The notes beneath the pieces are model-generated. The model was not told the origin of the DNA, did not search any database, and saw only the letters and a list, made by a program, of their open reading frames with translations. The translations under genes were made by a program, and so were the position numbers. From assembly GCA_016929335.1 (NCBI GenBank), contig JAFGIY010000064.1, forward strand, positions 1 to 64,000: 64,000 bases of DNA, written 5' to 3'. Of this stretch, positions 17,193-25,872 are shown piece after piece (the stretch's first letter is position 1; the number at the start of each line of letters is the position of its first letter). Source of the DNA: Acidobacteriota bacterium. GTDB taxonomy: Bacteria > Acidobacteriota > UBA6911.

Positions 17193-17570
17193 ATGATGAA
17201 ATATGATCCCACGATTGGGCCGGATAGTGAGGAATGGCATAAACTGGATGAAGGAGAGCAAATCAGGATGGTTCGCCAATACCATCGACGGGCCGGAGTG
17301 AAACTGCCCAATGCAATATTGCACGCGGCCATTCACACGGTGGTTGAAAATCAGATCGCGATGGGCGATGACATCCCCGTCCGGCGGACCATCGAGCGGT
17401 TGCAGACTGAAGGTTTGGACAGACACGAAGCGATCCACGCCGTCGGTTTGGTCCTTTCGGAGCACATATATGATTTAATGAAATCTCCTCCCGTAAATCA
17501 GGACCCCAACGAGCGCTACTGGAAATCCCTCGAAGAATTAAGCGCCGAGGGCTGGCGAAATAGAAAATGA
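17193..17570 (+). CDS. Small DUF1841-like protein
   Basis: 125 residues from the ATG at 17193 (MMKYDPTIGPDSEEW), preceded by AGGAAGGAAA. The conserved-looking part is HAAIHTVVENQIAMGD and GLDRHEAIHAVGLVLSEHI, with paired histidines, resembling the DUF1841 family of uncharacterised helical proteins. There is no signal peptide. A longer start at 17106 lacks a ribosome-binding site. Function unknown; the family assignment is from memory of the pattern and is tentative. Confidence 0.6.
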   Translation: MMKYDPTIGPDSEEWHKLDEGEQIRMVRQYHRRAGVKLPNAILHAAIHTVVENQIAMGDDIPVRRTIERLQTEGLDRHEAIHAVGLVLSEHIYDLMKSPPVNQDPNERYWKSLEELSAEGWRNRK

Positions 17571-17602
17571 CGATATGAAAGATATGGATCCCAATACTAA
17601 TC

Positions 17603-18199
17603 TTATAAGCTATCCTCTCTGATAAATACCTGCTTTATGGTTGTGACTCCTCGCGGCGTGGTTCGCATTGTTTTAAGGGTTAATTTCTTCCCATTTTTAG
17701 ATAATGAGAACTCTTCCTTAATATAGATCTCGGTCCTTGGTCCCTCCGCTGTAATAGTCTCGGTGCCCGAGTTAATCAACCTGCGCTTTTCCCAGGTGGA
17801 TCTCGAAACAAAATCGCCCCGGCCGTCCGAAGCAGGGTTGAAGCACTGGCTGCCGTCCAATGCGAATTTCTGAGCGACAGATTGGTCTCGGCCATCGGCT
17901 GTGAACTGGCGCAGGATCTGGGCCGAATCTGCCGTCTGGATAATTTTTAGAGTGAGATTTGCCACCTGTCCTATCAGCGGTTCTGCGACCGGACTATTGC
18001 CGTCACGCTCATTCGGTCTTCCCACTGTTCCTATGCCTGAAGTGATCCTTATCTTCCGCAGCTCGGGAGTCGTCTGCTTTATTTGACTCTTCTTCGCATC
18101 GAGAATCCATGTGCCATTCAGGTCCGCAACCGGATCCTCGGCCGGCAGTATGCCCGCCAGGTTTGCTGCCACAATGATGATCAGTGCAACATTCCTCAT
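17603..18199 (-). CDS. Secreted lipocalin-like protein
   Basis: 198 residues from the ATG at 18199, which has GGGAGGGAACGCA directly upstream. Signal peptide MRNVALIIIVAANLAGILPA, then DLNGTWILDAKKSQI, a pattern I associate with secreted beta-barrel proteins common in Acidobacteria. The rest alternates beta strands (TLKIIQTADSAQI, IYIKEEFSLSKNGKKLTLK), in keeping with a lipocalin-like fold. No ligand or catalytic site can be named. Confidence 0.65.
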   Translation of the reverse strand: MRNVALIIIVAANLAGILPAEDPVADLNGTWILDAKKSQIKQTTPELRKIRITSGIGTVGRPNERDGNSPVAEPLIGQVANLTLKIIQTADSAQILRQFTADGRDQSVAQKFALDGSQCFNPASDGRGDFVSRSTWEKRRLINSGTETITAEGPRTEIYIKEEFSLSKNGKKLTLKTMRTTPRGVTTIKQVFIREDSL

Positions 18200-18385
18200 T
18201 GCGTTCCCTCCCACATCGATCAATTATCAACAAATTGCATTGGATGCCACGATAATTCATTCTCATTAAAGATGATGAGCTTCAAAATGACGCCAATCAA
18301 CATTCCGATGTTTTATTTGTATCTGGTGTAAGATTAATGATTGGGATTTCTGCCGAGAGCTGAAACCATAGGAGCAAAGAATAAA

Positions 18386-19381
18386 ATGCCGTTGATGAGC
18401 CGTTTCCTGTCACTGCTTTTTCTGGGCGTCGTGTTAAGTAGCAGTGCCGGGATTGCCGCCGAAGACTACCAGCTGATCGGAAAAATCTTTCCGAAGGGCA
18501 GAGAGTTTTCCCGGCGCGCCCTGCCCGTAGTGCTGCTTGAGGGGACCAGGACATTTTTTGCCGCTCATACGCGTTCCGATTTGGCCGGAAATTTCAGGTT
18601 CAAAAATCTGCAGCCGGACCTGTTCACTCTCATCGTTTTCATACCTCAAGCCGGCGAGTACAGGAAGACTGTCGAGATAAGTCCCAGCCTTGCGGATTCC
18701 AAAAAGAGAATCTTCGTGGATGTGGAATTTCAGCCCAATCTGGGAAGCAAGGTCCAAATGGAGGCGTCGCTGGCCATGCTTTCCGTACCGGAAAAGGCAT
18801 GGAAGGAATACGAGAAGGCCCGCAAAAAGCTTGGCAGTCGCGATGCAGAAGGCGCCATTGCTCATCTGAAGAAAACCATATCTATTGCTCCGCAATTCGT
18901 TGAGGCGTGGAATACTCTGGGAACGCTGGCGTACAAGTCCCGTGATTTCCGTCTGGCTGAAAGTTATTTTCGCGAGGCGCTGAAACGGAATCCGGAGTAT
19001 TTCCCCTCGGTGGTGAATTTGGGCGGCGCTTTGCTGTCGCAAGGCAAAATACATGATTCGTTGCCTTTCAACATCGCCGCGGTCGAGGCGAGACCTGATG
19101 ACGCACTGGCGCATTCGCAATTGGGACTGAGCTATTTTTATCTGGAAAAATTTCCGGAGGCTGAAAAGCACCTGAAGAAGGCGATATCTCTGGATCCGGG
19201 GCACTTCTCGTACCCGCAGCTGACATTGGCAGAGATATATTTTTATAAGAACGACTTATCGTTGGCAGCCGGGGAAATCGACCAATTCCTGAAACTCCAT
19301 CCTGATGCAGAACAGTCGGTCGCCATTAAGAAGCGCATTGAACGAATCCGCACAGCCTTGAACACCGAAAAAAACCACTGA
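18386..19381 (+). CDS. Exported TPR protein with carboxypeptidase-regulatory-like domain
   Basis: 331 residues from the ATG at 18386 (AGGAG 10 bases upstream). Signal peptide (SRFLSLLFLGVVLSSSAGIA) is followed by a beta-sandwich of the carboxypeptidase regulatory type (about 25-105, LPVVLLEG ... TRSDLAGNFRFKNLQPDLF). Next come about five TPR repeats (A-IAHLKKTISIAPQFVEAWNTLG, LAESYFREALKRNPEYFPSVVNLG and following). TPRs scaffold protein assembly, probably in the periplasm here. The partner is unknown. It is divergent from the lipocalin-like gene and convergent with 19430-20287. Confidence 0.8.
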   Translation: MPLMSRFLSLLFLGVVLSSSAGIAAEDYQLIGKIFPKGREFSRRALPVVLLEGTRTFFAAHTRSDLAGNFRFKNLQPDLFTLIVFIPQAGEYRKTVEISPSLADSKKRIFVDVEFQPNLGSKVQMEASLAMLSVPEKAWKEYEKARKKLGSRDAEGAIAHLKKTISIAPQFVEAWNTLGTLAYKSRDFRLAESYFREALKRNPEYFPSVVNLGGALLSQGKIHDSLPFNIAAVEARPDDALAHSQLGLSYFYLEKFPEAEKHLKKAISLDPGHFSYPQLTLAEIYFYKNDLSLAAGEIDQFLKLHPDAEQSVAIKKRIERIRTALNTEKNH

Positions 19382-19398
19382 TATAATTCGAAAATCGA

Positions 19399-19419
19399 GG
19401 ACGCCCCAATGAGGCGTCC
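19399..19419. terminator. Bidirectional hairpin between convergent genes
   Basis: GGACGCC, seven bases, GGCGTCC, 18 bases after the TPR stop and 11 bases before the minus-strand stop at 19430. A-rich on the left and T-containing on the right, so it can serve both convergent genes. Confidence 0.65.
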
Positions 19420-19429
19420 CCGATAATGC

Positions 19430-20287
19430 TTATTTAGGCATGTCTTTAGGCAGGGGGATTTTGGGGCAGCCGTTGGGACAAACCGTAATCACGTGAACGT
19501 AACGGAGTTTCCCATCTTCCAGCCGGAACGTATGAGCATCCGGTAATCCCTTCGCTCCGCCAAAATCGATTTGGCCTACGACGGTTCCCATATCCACATC
19601 GACTATGTAGCGCCGGTTTGTCATCGGGACGCCACCTCCCTTCGGGACTCCAACAGTACAGGAGGGATTCGGCTCGTTTTTTGGATTCGTATAGGCTCCG
19701 CCCTCTATGCGGACACAGGGGATGCCCCAGGGTACCTTGGGAAAAGCAGAATAATCCTGGAAGATATCGAAATAGTCGCTCGCGGCTTTAATAAGGGTCT
19801 GACGGTCCGTCCGCCTTTCGGGAGGGAGAATGTCCCATTTTTCCGTCGAGGAATATTTAAGGTAGTTGTCGGCATCGAAAAGCCAATCGTCACTATCGCT
19901 GACGAGGCTTTCCACTTCCTCGATTTTATCATCCGCAATCTTCAAACGCGTCCCGATGACATACGGATGACTGCTTTTGGCGCTGATGATTTCAGTGAAA
20001 GTCTCGCAAATGTCTACATCGAGCAGGCTGCGGCTGAAATCGACAACCAAAGGCGCCTGCCAAAGGCCTTGGCCAAACGGCACTGCCTTTCTGCTCTCTA
20101 TATATTTCGCTTCCGGAGCAAGAGGCATCAGTGACGGATTCCCTTTCTTCAGAGCTTCCAGGTATTTGTCGGTTACGCTTTGAAGGCTTGCTCGCGTACA
20201 GGCCGCTACCGGCTTCGGCGGAACCGACTCAGCTCGTACCGACGCGATGCTGCAGAGCAGTGAAAACATAACGATTGCTCGAATCAT
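19430..20287 (-). CDS. Secreted protein, DUF8021-like paralogue 1
   Basis: 285 residues with a signal peptide (IRAIVMFSLLCSIASVRA). The body has SLLDVDICETFTEI, YVIGTRLKI, YLKYSSTEKWD, PWGIPCVRIEGGAYT, then CTVGVP, NRRYIVDVDMGTVVGQI and DAHTFRLEDGKLRYVH. These blocks are shared in order with the protein at 51323-52207, so the two are paralogues. The pattern resembles the fungal and bacterial DUF8021 secreted family, a SnoaL-like alpha/beta barrel; I hold this family name as tentative. Four cysteines (31, 95 and the CVRIEG/CTVGVP pair, approximately) are shared and may form disulfides. Function unknown. Confidence 0.7.
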   Translation of the reverse strand: MIRAIVMFSLLCSIASVRAESVPPKPVAACTRASLQSVTDKYLEALKKGNPSLMPLAPEAKYIESRKAVPFGQGLWQAPLVVDFSRSLLDVDICETFTEIISAKSSHPYVIGTRLKIADDKIEEVESLVSDSDDWLFDADNYLKYSSTEKWDILPPERRTDRQTLIKAASDYFDIFQDYSAFPKVPWGIPCVRIEGGAYTNPKNEPNPSCTVGVPKGGGVPMTNRRYIVDVDMGTVVGQIDFGGAKGLPDAHTFRLEDGKLRYVHVITVCPNGCPKIPLPKDMPK

Positions 20288-20359
20288 AGGTCCTCCTTAA
20301 ATGTCGCTTTCCAACGGACCCAATCATTACCCGTTGATGCGGCAAATGGAAGAGGTTAT

Positions 20360-20484
20360 TTTTCGGGGTCGGAGTCGCTATCTGCATCGGGGTCGAATAG
20401 AAATAATAGTTGAGAATGCAATTGACATACTCCATGGCCAAAAGCCGACCCCGGTGCCGATTCCGACGCCGACCCCGAGATATC
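20360..20484. repeat. Dispersed GGGGTC-arm inverted repeat, family B, copy 1 (reverse orientation)
   Basis: Arms of imperfect hexamers related to GGGGTC (20364-20395) and GACCCC (about 20447-20480) enclose a ~50-base AT-rich centre. In reverse orientation it starts TATCTCGGGGTCGG as do the copies at 39394 and 47688. It can fold as one long cruciform. Confidence 0.75.
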
Positions 20485-20491
20485 AAATCCT

Positions 20492-20538
20492 TGCCCCGCT
20501 ATGCGCTCATTGTGGGGCACTCTTGATGCTGTGGGCGT
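20492..20538. repeat. Family C hairpin repeat, copy 1
   Basis: GCCCCGCTATGCGCTCATTG, then TGGGGCACTCTTGATGCTGT and GGGCGTC. It matches 39078-39122 and the reverse complement of 39338-39386, and here directly abuts a family B copy, as it does at 39386-39394. Confidence 0.6.
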
Positions 20539-20961
20539 CTTTGCCCTATTAAGGCGGAACTACAATAGCTGCAAGATTTAAATTCAGTCCGGGGATCATC
20601 CGACAGCCTTTTTTATATGGGTGTCCAAAGCTTTCCAAAGCCTGGATGGGATCTTGTGGAAAGGGACAAAACCCTCGTCAGTGCTCCCGTAATTTTTCAA
20701 GCGGAATAGGTTTTTGGTTGATAGTGATTTTAATCGATCGCTGCAACGGCCCGGATATATTCATTTCTGGGTGGCCGGAACCGGGTATCGGCGCCGGGAG
20801 TACCACCACTGAGACATTGGACTCACTGGCTGTACATTGCGGCAGATATTGCACTTGGACTGCATTCTGCAGGCGGAAATATATGCCGGAAGACCGGATT
20901 TTGCATTGACAGTTGTGACCGTATTTCCTTAACATGAAGTGTTTCTAATGAGGATGTAAAG
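20539..20961. other. Intergenic stretch without a supported gene
   Basis: A minus-strand frame from about 20935 to 20678 ends SIKITINQKPIPLEKLREH, which faintly recalls the end of an ExbD-like periplasmic domain. It lacks a membrane helix and a convincing start, so I read it as chance or a remnant. Confidence 0.25.
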
Positions 20962-21195
20962 ATGATTATGAGAAGTACGAAAAAAGTCATGAACATAAGA
21001 TGCCCGATTTCGGGATTACCATGCATCAATTGCTCTCTATATCGAGGAAAGCATTTTAACCTGTGTTTCCAGGATCATTTTAGAGGGGATAGCACTAAAC
21101 TCACCGGTCCATTAAAGAGTATGGGGTACCCGGCCACGGCACAGATAGTAAAATGTGAAAACTGCTCTTCGGGATATCTGGTGACTCAATCCTAG
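20962..21195 (+). CDS. Small cysteine-rich protein
   Basis: 77 residues with eight possible metal ligands: CPISGLPCINCSLYRGKHFNLC in the N-terminal half (quoted in two parts: CPISGLPCINC and SLYRGKHFNLC) and CENC near the end. The spacing suggests a zinc ribbon or an Fe-S-like knuckle. GAGG lies 10 bases before the ATG; the second ATG, two codons later, is an alternative start. It is unlinked to the downstream molybdenum hydroxylase by 400 bases. Function unknown. Confidence 0.6.
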   Translation: MIMRSTKKVMNIRCPISGLPCINCSLYRGKHFNLCFQDHFRGDSTKLTGPLKSMGYPATAQIVKCENCSSGYLVTQS

Positions 21196-21600
21196 CCAGA
21201 AAAAGTCATCCTTTGATGGCTCACCGACGCCTAATCCCTACTACATTAATAAGGTGATTTGCCCATAGGGGAAGGCCTCAGGATTGACGTTGAGAGCGAT
21301 ACCCCCGAAGGGGTGATAGGGCGAGAGAACCACTTGGAAAGGAATAAGTTGGGGAACGCCCTTGGTTGCAGCTTTTCTGTTTATTTTTAAATTCCACATA
21401 TTCGAGATCCCAACAAGAGTATCGGGGGATTTAGCCTGATCCGGCATCGTCAAAAACGGAATTAGGGAAGCGTGCCGGAGTGACAATCGGATATGCGGTT
21501 TGTCCTTCCTATTCTCTTCATGAAACGCGGCAATTGCTTCCTTTGCCGCCCTTGGGGGAGAGAATAAAACTGTAAAGAAGATAAGGGGGTCCAAGCTGAA
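21196..21600. other. Upstream region of the molybdenum hydroxylase operon
   Basis: No supported gene. A minus-strand open frame here begins with TTG and has no ribosome-binding site. GGGGG lies about 12 bases before the ATG at 21601. No clear -35/-10 or riboswitch fold could be picked out by eye. Confidence 0.3.
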
Positions 21601-22488
21601 ATGAAAGCTATTACCACTGATTTTGAGTATTTGCCTGCTTCAACGGCTGAGGAAGCACTCGATCTGCTTTCTCAACACAAGGACGATGATTATAAAATCA
21701 TCGCAGGCGGTCAGTCTTTATGCACAGCAATGAAGCACAGATTGATTGCCCCTGAGTATATTATTGATATTAAAGGCGTTTCGGATTTGGATTATATCAA
21801 ATTCGATGAAAAAGAAGGCCTGAGGATTGGCGCTTTAGCCACGCATCGGTCTCTGGAAAAGTCCCCGATCGTTCGAGAAAAGTACAGCGTACTTTGTGAG
21901 ATGGAAGAGAATGTGGCCTCAGTCGAAACACGGAACTGGGGAACGGTAGTCGGTGATCTCTGCAACGCCGATCCCGCTACCGATCCCGCACCACCGCTGA
22001 TTGCATTAGATGCGAAGCTGAAGATCGCCAGCAAAGGTGAAGAGAGAGCAGTTGATGCCGAAGAATTTGCCTTGGACTATTTTGAAACCGCCGTCCAGGC
22101 CGGCGAAATGGCTGCCGAGATTCAGATTCCCGTCCTGCCGCCGAATACGGGCGTCTATTTCACAAAATACTCCCAGATTCATGGGGATTATGCCCTTGCA
22201 TCCGTGGCGGTATTAATAACTCTCGATAAAAAGAAGGAAGTATGCGCCAACGCCAGAATTGGTCTGGCCGGCGTCGGCTCTACGCCCATCAGAGCGAAGA
22301 AAGCTGAGGAGGTTCTGAAGGGCAAGAAGATCACCGAGGCTCTGATTGCTGAAGCGGCCGAGGTGGTGAAGACGGAGATCAGCCCCGTATCCGGTATAGA
22401 AGGATCGGCGGATTACAAACGAGAGTTGGCGGGAACTTTGCTGAAACGAGTGGGGAAAGAAGCCTTGGCGCGAGCTCAGAAGGCTTAA
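21601..22488 (+). CDS. Molybdenum hydroxylase FAD-binding subunit (CoxM/XdhB-like)
   Basis: 295 residues of the xanthine dehydrogenase medium-subunit family. The FAD motifs are AGGQSLCTAMKHRL near residue 36 (usual AGGTSL/GGQSL) and NWGTVVGDLCNADPATDP near 115 (usual RNxGTxGGNxxxAxPxxD). It is followed by a CO-dehydrogenase flavoprotein C-terminal domain (about 190-290). It passes electrons from the [2Fe-2S] subunit to an acceptor through FAD. First gene of a run with the [2Fe-2S] subunit 23 bases downstream. Confidence 0.92.
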   Translation: MKAITTDFEYLPASTAEEALDLLSQHKDDDYKIIAGGQSLCTAMKHRLIAPEYIIDIKGVSDLDYIKFDEKEGLRIGALATHRSLEKSPIVREKYSVLCEMEENVASVETRNWGTVVGDLCNADPATDPAPPLIALDAKLKIASKGEERAVDAEEFALDYFETAVQAGEMAAEIQIPVLPPNTGVYFTKYSQIHGDYALASVAVLITLDKKKEVCANARIGLAGVGSTPIRAKKAEEVLKGKKITEALIAEAAEVVKTEISPVSGIEGSADYKRELAGTLLKRVGKEALARAQKA

Positions 22489-22511
22489 TCCATGATAAAT
22501 GGGGGAACGTT

Positions 22512-23066
22512 ATGAAACGGGAGTTAAACATTGTTGTGAATGGAGAGTCCTACAATTTCTTCATAGAACCTAAGACTCTCTTGGTTCAGGTCATAAGGGA
22601 AATGCTGGGATTGAAGGGTACCCATCAGGCTTGTGACAGCAGTTCCTGCGCAGCGTGCACCGTGTTGGTTGATGGGAAAGCCGTCAAATCCTGTTCCATT
22701 TTGGCGATGCAGGTGAATGGGAAAAAAGTTACGACCATTGAAGGTTTGGCGAATGGCACTGAACTGCATCCAATTCAGCAGGCTTTTATTGACAACTGGG
22801 CATTCCAATGCGGATTTTGCACTTCAGGGCAGATCATGGCTGCCAAAGCATTATTGGATGAGAATCCAAACCCGACGCGGGAGGAAATACAGGCGCAGAT
22901 GGATGGTCATATTTGCCGTTGCACCGGCTACAACATGATTAATGAAGCCATCCAGGATGCGGCAAAAAGACTACAGTCACGGGATGCGGCAAAAAGCAAG
23001 CCGGCGCAAAGGAATTTGCAGCCGCAAAAATGGATGCAGACAGCCAAGTCAGGGAAGGGGGCATAA
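22512..23066 (+). CDS. Molybdenum hydroxylase [2Fe-2S] subunit (CoxS/XdhC-like)
   Basis: 184 residues. The N-terminal plant-type ferredoxin cluster is bound by CDSSSCAACTVLVDG plus a later Cys (KSCS). The C-terminal helical domain binds the second cluster through CGFC and CRC (QCGFCTSGQ, HICRCTGYN). The ~30-residue basic tail after the second domain is longer than usual. It carries electrons from the Mo site to FAD. The stop overlaps the start of the catalytic gene (TAATG), indicating translational coupling. Confidence 0.93.
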   Translation: MKRELNIVVNGESYNFFIEPKTLLVQVIREMLGLKGTHQACDSSSCAACTVLVDGKAVKSCSILAMQVNGKKVTTIEGLANGTELHPIQQAFIDNWAFQCGFCTSGQIMAAKALLDENPNPTREEIQAQMDGHICRCTGYNMINEAIQDAAKRLQSRDAAKSKPAQRNLQPQKWMQTAKSGKGA

Positions 23067-25387
23067 TGAAAGAATATTCCATAATAGGCAAGCCGACACC
23101 CAACGTCGACGGACCGGCAAAGGTTACAGGCGAAGCCCAATATACCATAGACATGACCTTGCCGAATATGCTCTACGGCAAACTACTAAGAAGTCCTTAT
23201 CCACATGCCAAAATAATTTCGATTGATACCAGCGAGGCGGAAAAGCTGCCGGGAGTAAAGTGTGTCATCACCGGCAAGGATACGCCCGGAGGCAAATGGG
23301 GATTGTGGAGGCGCTTCCGTGAACTTGCCGATCAGCAGGCTCTTGCAACAGACAAGGTTCGCTTTATCGGGGATCCCGTGGCTGCTGTAGCCGCTACCAC
23401 TGAGGAAATCGCCGAGAAAGCTTTGGATTTGATTGAAGTGGACTATGAGCCGTTGCCGGCCGTATTCGATCCAATGGAAGCCATTAAAGACGACGCGCCG
23501 ATGGTGCACGAGGATTTCCCGAGCAATATCAATGCGACGCGTCATATTGAATGGGGCAATGTGGATAAAGGTTTCGCGGAAGCCGACTACATCCGGGAAG
23601 ACAGATATGTGCTTGAAGCCGCGCACCCATGTGCGATGGAGGTGCATAATTCCCTGGCCAGCTATGATAAAGGCACCGGCAGATTGACCGTGTGGACCTC
23701 TACGGCGTCTCCCTACTTCGTTCAGCTGAACCTGGCGGAAGCCTTGAAGATGCGAGAAGGGGACATCCGGGTGATAAAACCCCATGTCGGCGGCCACTAT
23801 GGCGGCAAGAATTCCACCATGCCTGATTCGGTCAACGCAGCCATTCTTTCCATGAAGACAGGCAGGCCTGTGAAGGTGGTTTTTAACCGGGACGAGGAAT
23901 TTACCACCACCGAGCACCGTACTGCTCAACATATAGCCCTGAAGATCGGTCTCAAGAAAGACGGTAGGATCGTTGCTTTTGAAGCAAAGGCAATTACCAA
24001 TGGAGGCGCTTTCACCGGATTAGGGGCTACGACGCTTTTTCTCACCGGTACCTTTATAACCATGCCTTATCGGATACCCAATTATAGATACGACGGTGTT
24101 CGAACTTACACGAATATCGTCTGGGGAACGTCGATACGCGGATTCGGCGCCGTTCCGTCCAAGTACTGTTCTGAAACCCAATTAGACAGGGCGGCAAAGG
24201 ACCTCGGAATTGATCCGCTGGAAATCCGGCGTATCAACGCTGTAGAACCAGGTTACGAAGCTCCCGGTCAGTATACATTTGAAAGCTGTGGCATTCAGCC
24301 CTGTATCGCGAAAATGGCTGTAAGAGTCAAAGAAAAATGGCCTAAACTTGAGAAGGATGAAGGCATTGGATACGCCGCATTTGCCTACATGTCCGGTGGA
24401 ATATTCAACTGGATCGATACTCCGTACGCCTATTCATCGGCTCATGTAAAAGTCAACATCGACGGAACGGTGGACCTTTATTCCCAGGCAGCCGATACCG
24501 GTCAGGGCCACAATACCGTAGCTGCCATGATCTGCGCCGAAGAACTGGGCATTGGCATCGAGGATATTCGCCTGCATCTCGGCGATACCGCTCATGCCTA
24601 TACTGATCTTGGCGCCTGGGGCAGCCGTGAAACGTTAATGAACGGCAATGCGATCAAGGAAGCCGCTGCGCAGGTTAAGCAAAGACTCATTGATCTCGCA
24701 AGGTTGAAGCTGGGTGAGAATATCGCCTATGACCTCGTAGCCAAGGATCACAGAATATACCTTGAATTGCGTCCGGAAAGAGGACTTTCCTACTATGATC
24801 TGGTAAAAGATGCGATCCGGGCCAATGATGGCGTGCCGCTGAGCGGAGTCGGCCACTACACACCTCACAATAAGGGCATGATTTCGCCTGCGTACGGCAT
24901 GGGAATCATGGCGATCAAGGCGAAAGTCGATCGCGAAACGGGTCATACCACGGCACAGGATGTCCTTGTAGTGCATGATTGCGGCCAAGTCATCAATCCC
25001 CTGGGAGCTCGTGGCCAGGTCGAAGGATCCATTCATATGGGCTTGGGTTATGGCTTATGTGAAGAGATGCCCATGGATCAAGGTATGCTGCTTAATCCGG
25101 AATTCGTGGATTATAAGATCCTGCGAACCCGCGATATGCCGCAAATTGAAGAAATTGAAATCCCTACCTATGAGCCGAATGGCCCATTTGGCGCCAAGGA
25201 AGCCGCCGAAGCTACAATCGCGCCTACTGCTCCCGCACTGGCAAATGCTGTGTATCAGGCCTGCGGGGCGGAGTTTTTCAGCAACGTCTTGAAGCCTGAG
25301 AAGGTTTTGAAGGCTATTAGAGAGAAAGAACAAAAAGACAAGGAAAAACCAAAAGCAACTTCCAAGGCAAAGGCCAAAGGCAAGTAA
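23066..25387 (+). CDS. Molybdenum hydroxylase catalytic subunit (xanthine oxidase family)
   Basis: 773 residues from the ATG at 23066 (MKEYSIIGKPTPNVDGPAKV), coupled to the upstream gene; a start at 23030 would lie inside it. N-terminal a/b hammerhead domain (about 15-130), then the Mo-binding domains with GGHYGGKN, the active-site loop SIRGFGAVPSKYC, a GQGHNT Mo-pterin segment and the C-terminal base Glu in FGAKEAAEA. The loop is of the RGFGA type rather than CSFR of form I CO dehydrogenase, so the substrate is more likely an aromatic, purine-like or aldehyde compound than CO. The C-terminus is a Lys-rich tail. The true substrate is unknown. Confidence 0.92.
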   Translation: MKEYSIIGKPTPNVDGPAKVTGEAQYTIDMTLPNMLYGKLLRSPYPHAKIISIDTSEAEKLPGVKCVITGKDTPGGKWGLWRRFRELADQQALATDKVRFIGDPVAAVAATTEEIAEKALDLIEVDYEPLPAVFDPMEAIKDDAPMVHEDFPSNINATRHIEWGNVDKGFAEADYIREDRYVLEAAHPCAMEVHNSLASYDKGTGRLTVWTSTASPYFVQLNLAEALKMREGDIRVIKPHVGGHYGGKNSTMPDSVNAAILSMKTGRPVKVVFNRDEEFTTTEHRTAQHIALKIGLKKDGRIVAFEAKAITNGGAFTGLGATTLFLTGTFITMPYRIPNYRYDGVRTYTNIVWGTSIRGFGAVPSKYCSETQLDRAAKDLGIDPLEIRRINAVEPGYEAPGQYTFESCGIQPCIAKMAVRVKEKWPKLEKDEGIGYAAFAYMSGGIFNWIDTPYAYSSAHVKVNIDGTVDLYSQAADTGQGHNTVAAMICAEELGIGIEDIRLHLGDTAHAYTDLGAWGSRETLMNGNAIKEAAAQVKQRLIDLARLKLGENIAYDLVAKDHRIYLELRPERGLSYYDLVKDAIRANDGVPLSGVGHYTPHNKGMISPAYGMGIMAIKAKVDRETGHTTAQDVLVVHDCGQVINPLGARGQVEGSIHMGLGYGLCEEMPMDQGMLLNPEFVDYKILRTRDMPQIEEIEIPTYEPNGPFGAKEAAEATIAPTAPALANAVYQACGAEFFSNVLKPEKVLKAIREKEQKDKEKPKATSKAKAKGK

Positions 25388-25401
25388 GGAGGAGAGCGCA
25401 A

Positions 25402-25629
25402 ATGCCATATTATCGTTGTCCAATGTGTCGCAAAATTTGTTCCGAGCATCTTGACTTAGCCCGGCATTATCTGGGACAAACCGACAAAAAGCATAAGGAA
25501 TGGCTGAAAACGCAAGGGCTTTCCTATGCAGCACTGATAAAAGCCCAGGTCACTGAATTCGGTAATAAGGGTTACCAGGCCTTGGCTGATGTACTGAAGA
25601 AAACGGCCGTCCAGGTCGACGACATTTAA
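25402..25629 (+). CDS. Small zinc-finger-like protein in the hydroxylase operon
   Basis: 75 residues. The first 25 read CPMCRKICSEHLDLARHYLG, a C2H2/C3H-like finger (CxxC, with His at about 22), followed by a helical segment. AAGGAGGAG lies 10 bases before the ATG and the gene follows the catalytic subunit by only 14 bases, so it is very likely co-transcribed. I know no fixed role for such a protein with molybdenum hydroxylases; assembly, regulation or metal handling are possible. Confidence 0.7.
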   Translation: MPYYRCPMCRKICSEHLDLARHYLGQTDKKHKEWLKTQGLSYAALIKAQVTEFGNKGYQALADVLKKTAVQVDDI

Positions 25630-25872
25630 AAAGGGAAATTGCGACCCCAGGCTTCTGAGCGAGCATAAGGCTTGGGGTCGCCCCGAAAACTCAGATACCA
25701 TCCTGAAGAACAGTAAAAAAGCACGGGCTGCAGGGTATTGCAGGGATCGAGAAAATCCGTGAAGGTATTTTGATCATTTTGCCTGGCACTTGCATTTTTT
25801 CGAAGAGACTGGGGAAAACAGCAACACGCACTCAGCCTATAGCCTGTGCTTCTTAGAGAAAGGAGCAATAGA

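Noticed and set aside
20360-20484. GGGGTC repeats as a CRISPR array or coding PT-repeat protein
   Set aside because: Arms are inverted, not direct with spacers; translated repeats (PIPIPTPTP) occur in several frames and are by-products.
20678-20935. Possible ExbD-like remnant on the minus strand
   Set aside because: Only about 19 C-terminal residues look similar and there is no membrane helix.
21241-21594. 117-codon minus-strand frame upstream of the hydroxylase operon
   Set aside because: TTG start without ribosome-binding site and no recognisable pattern.
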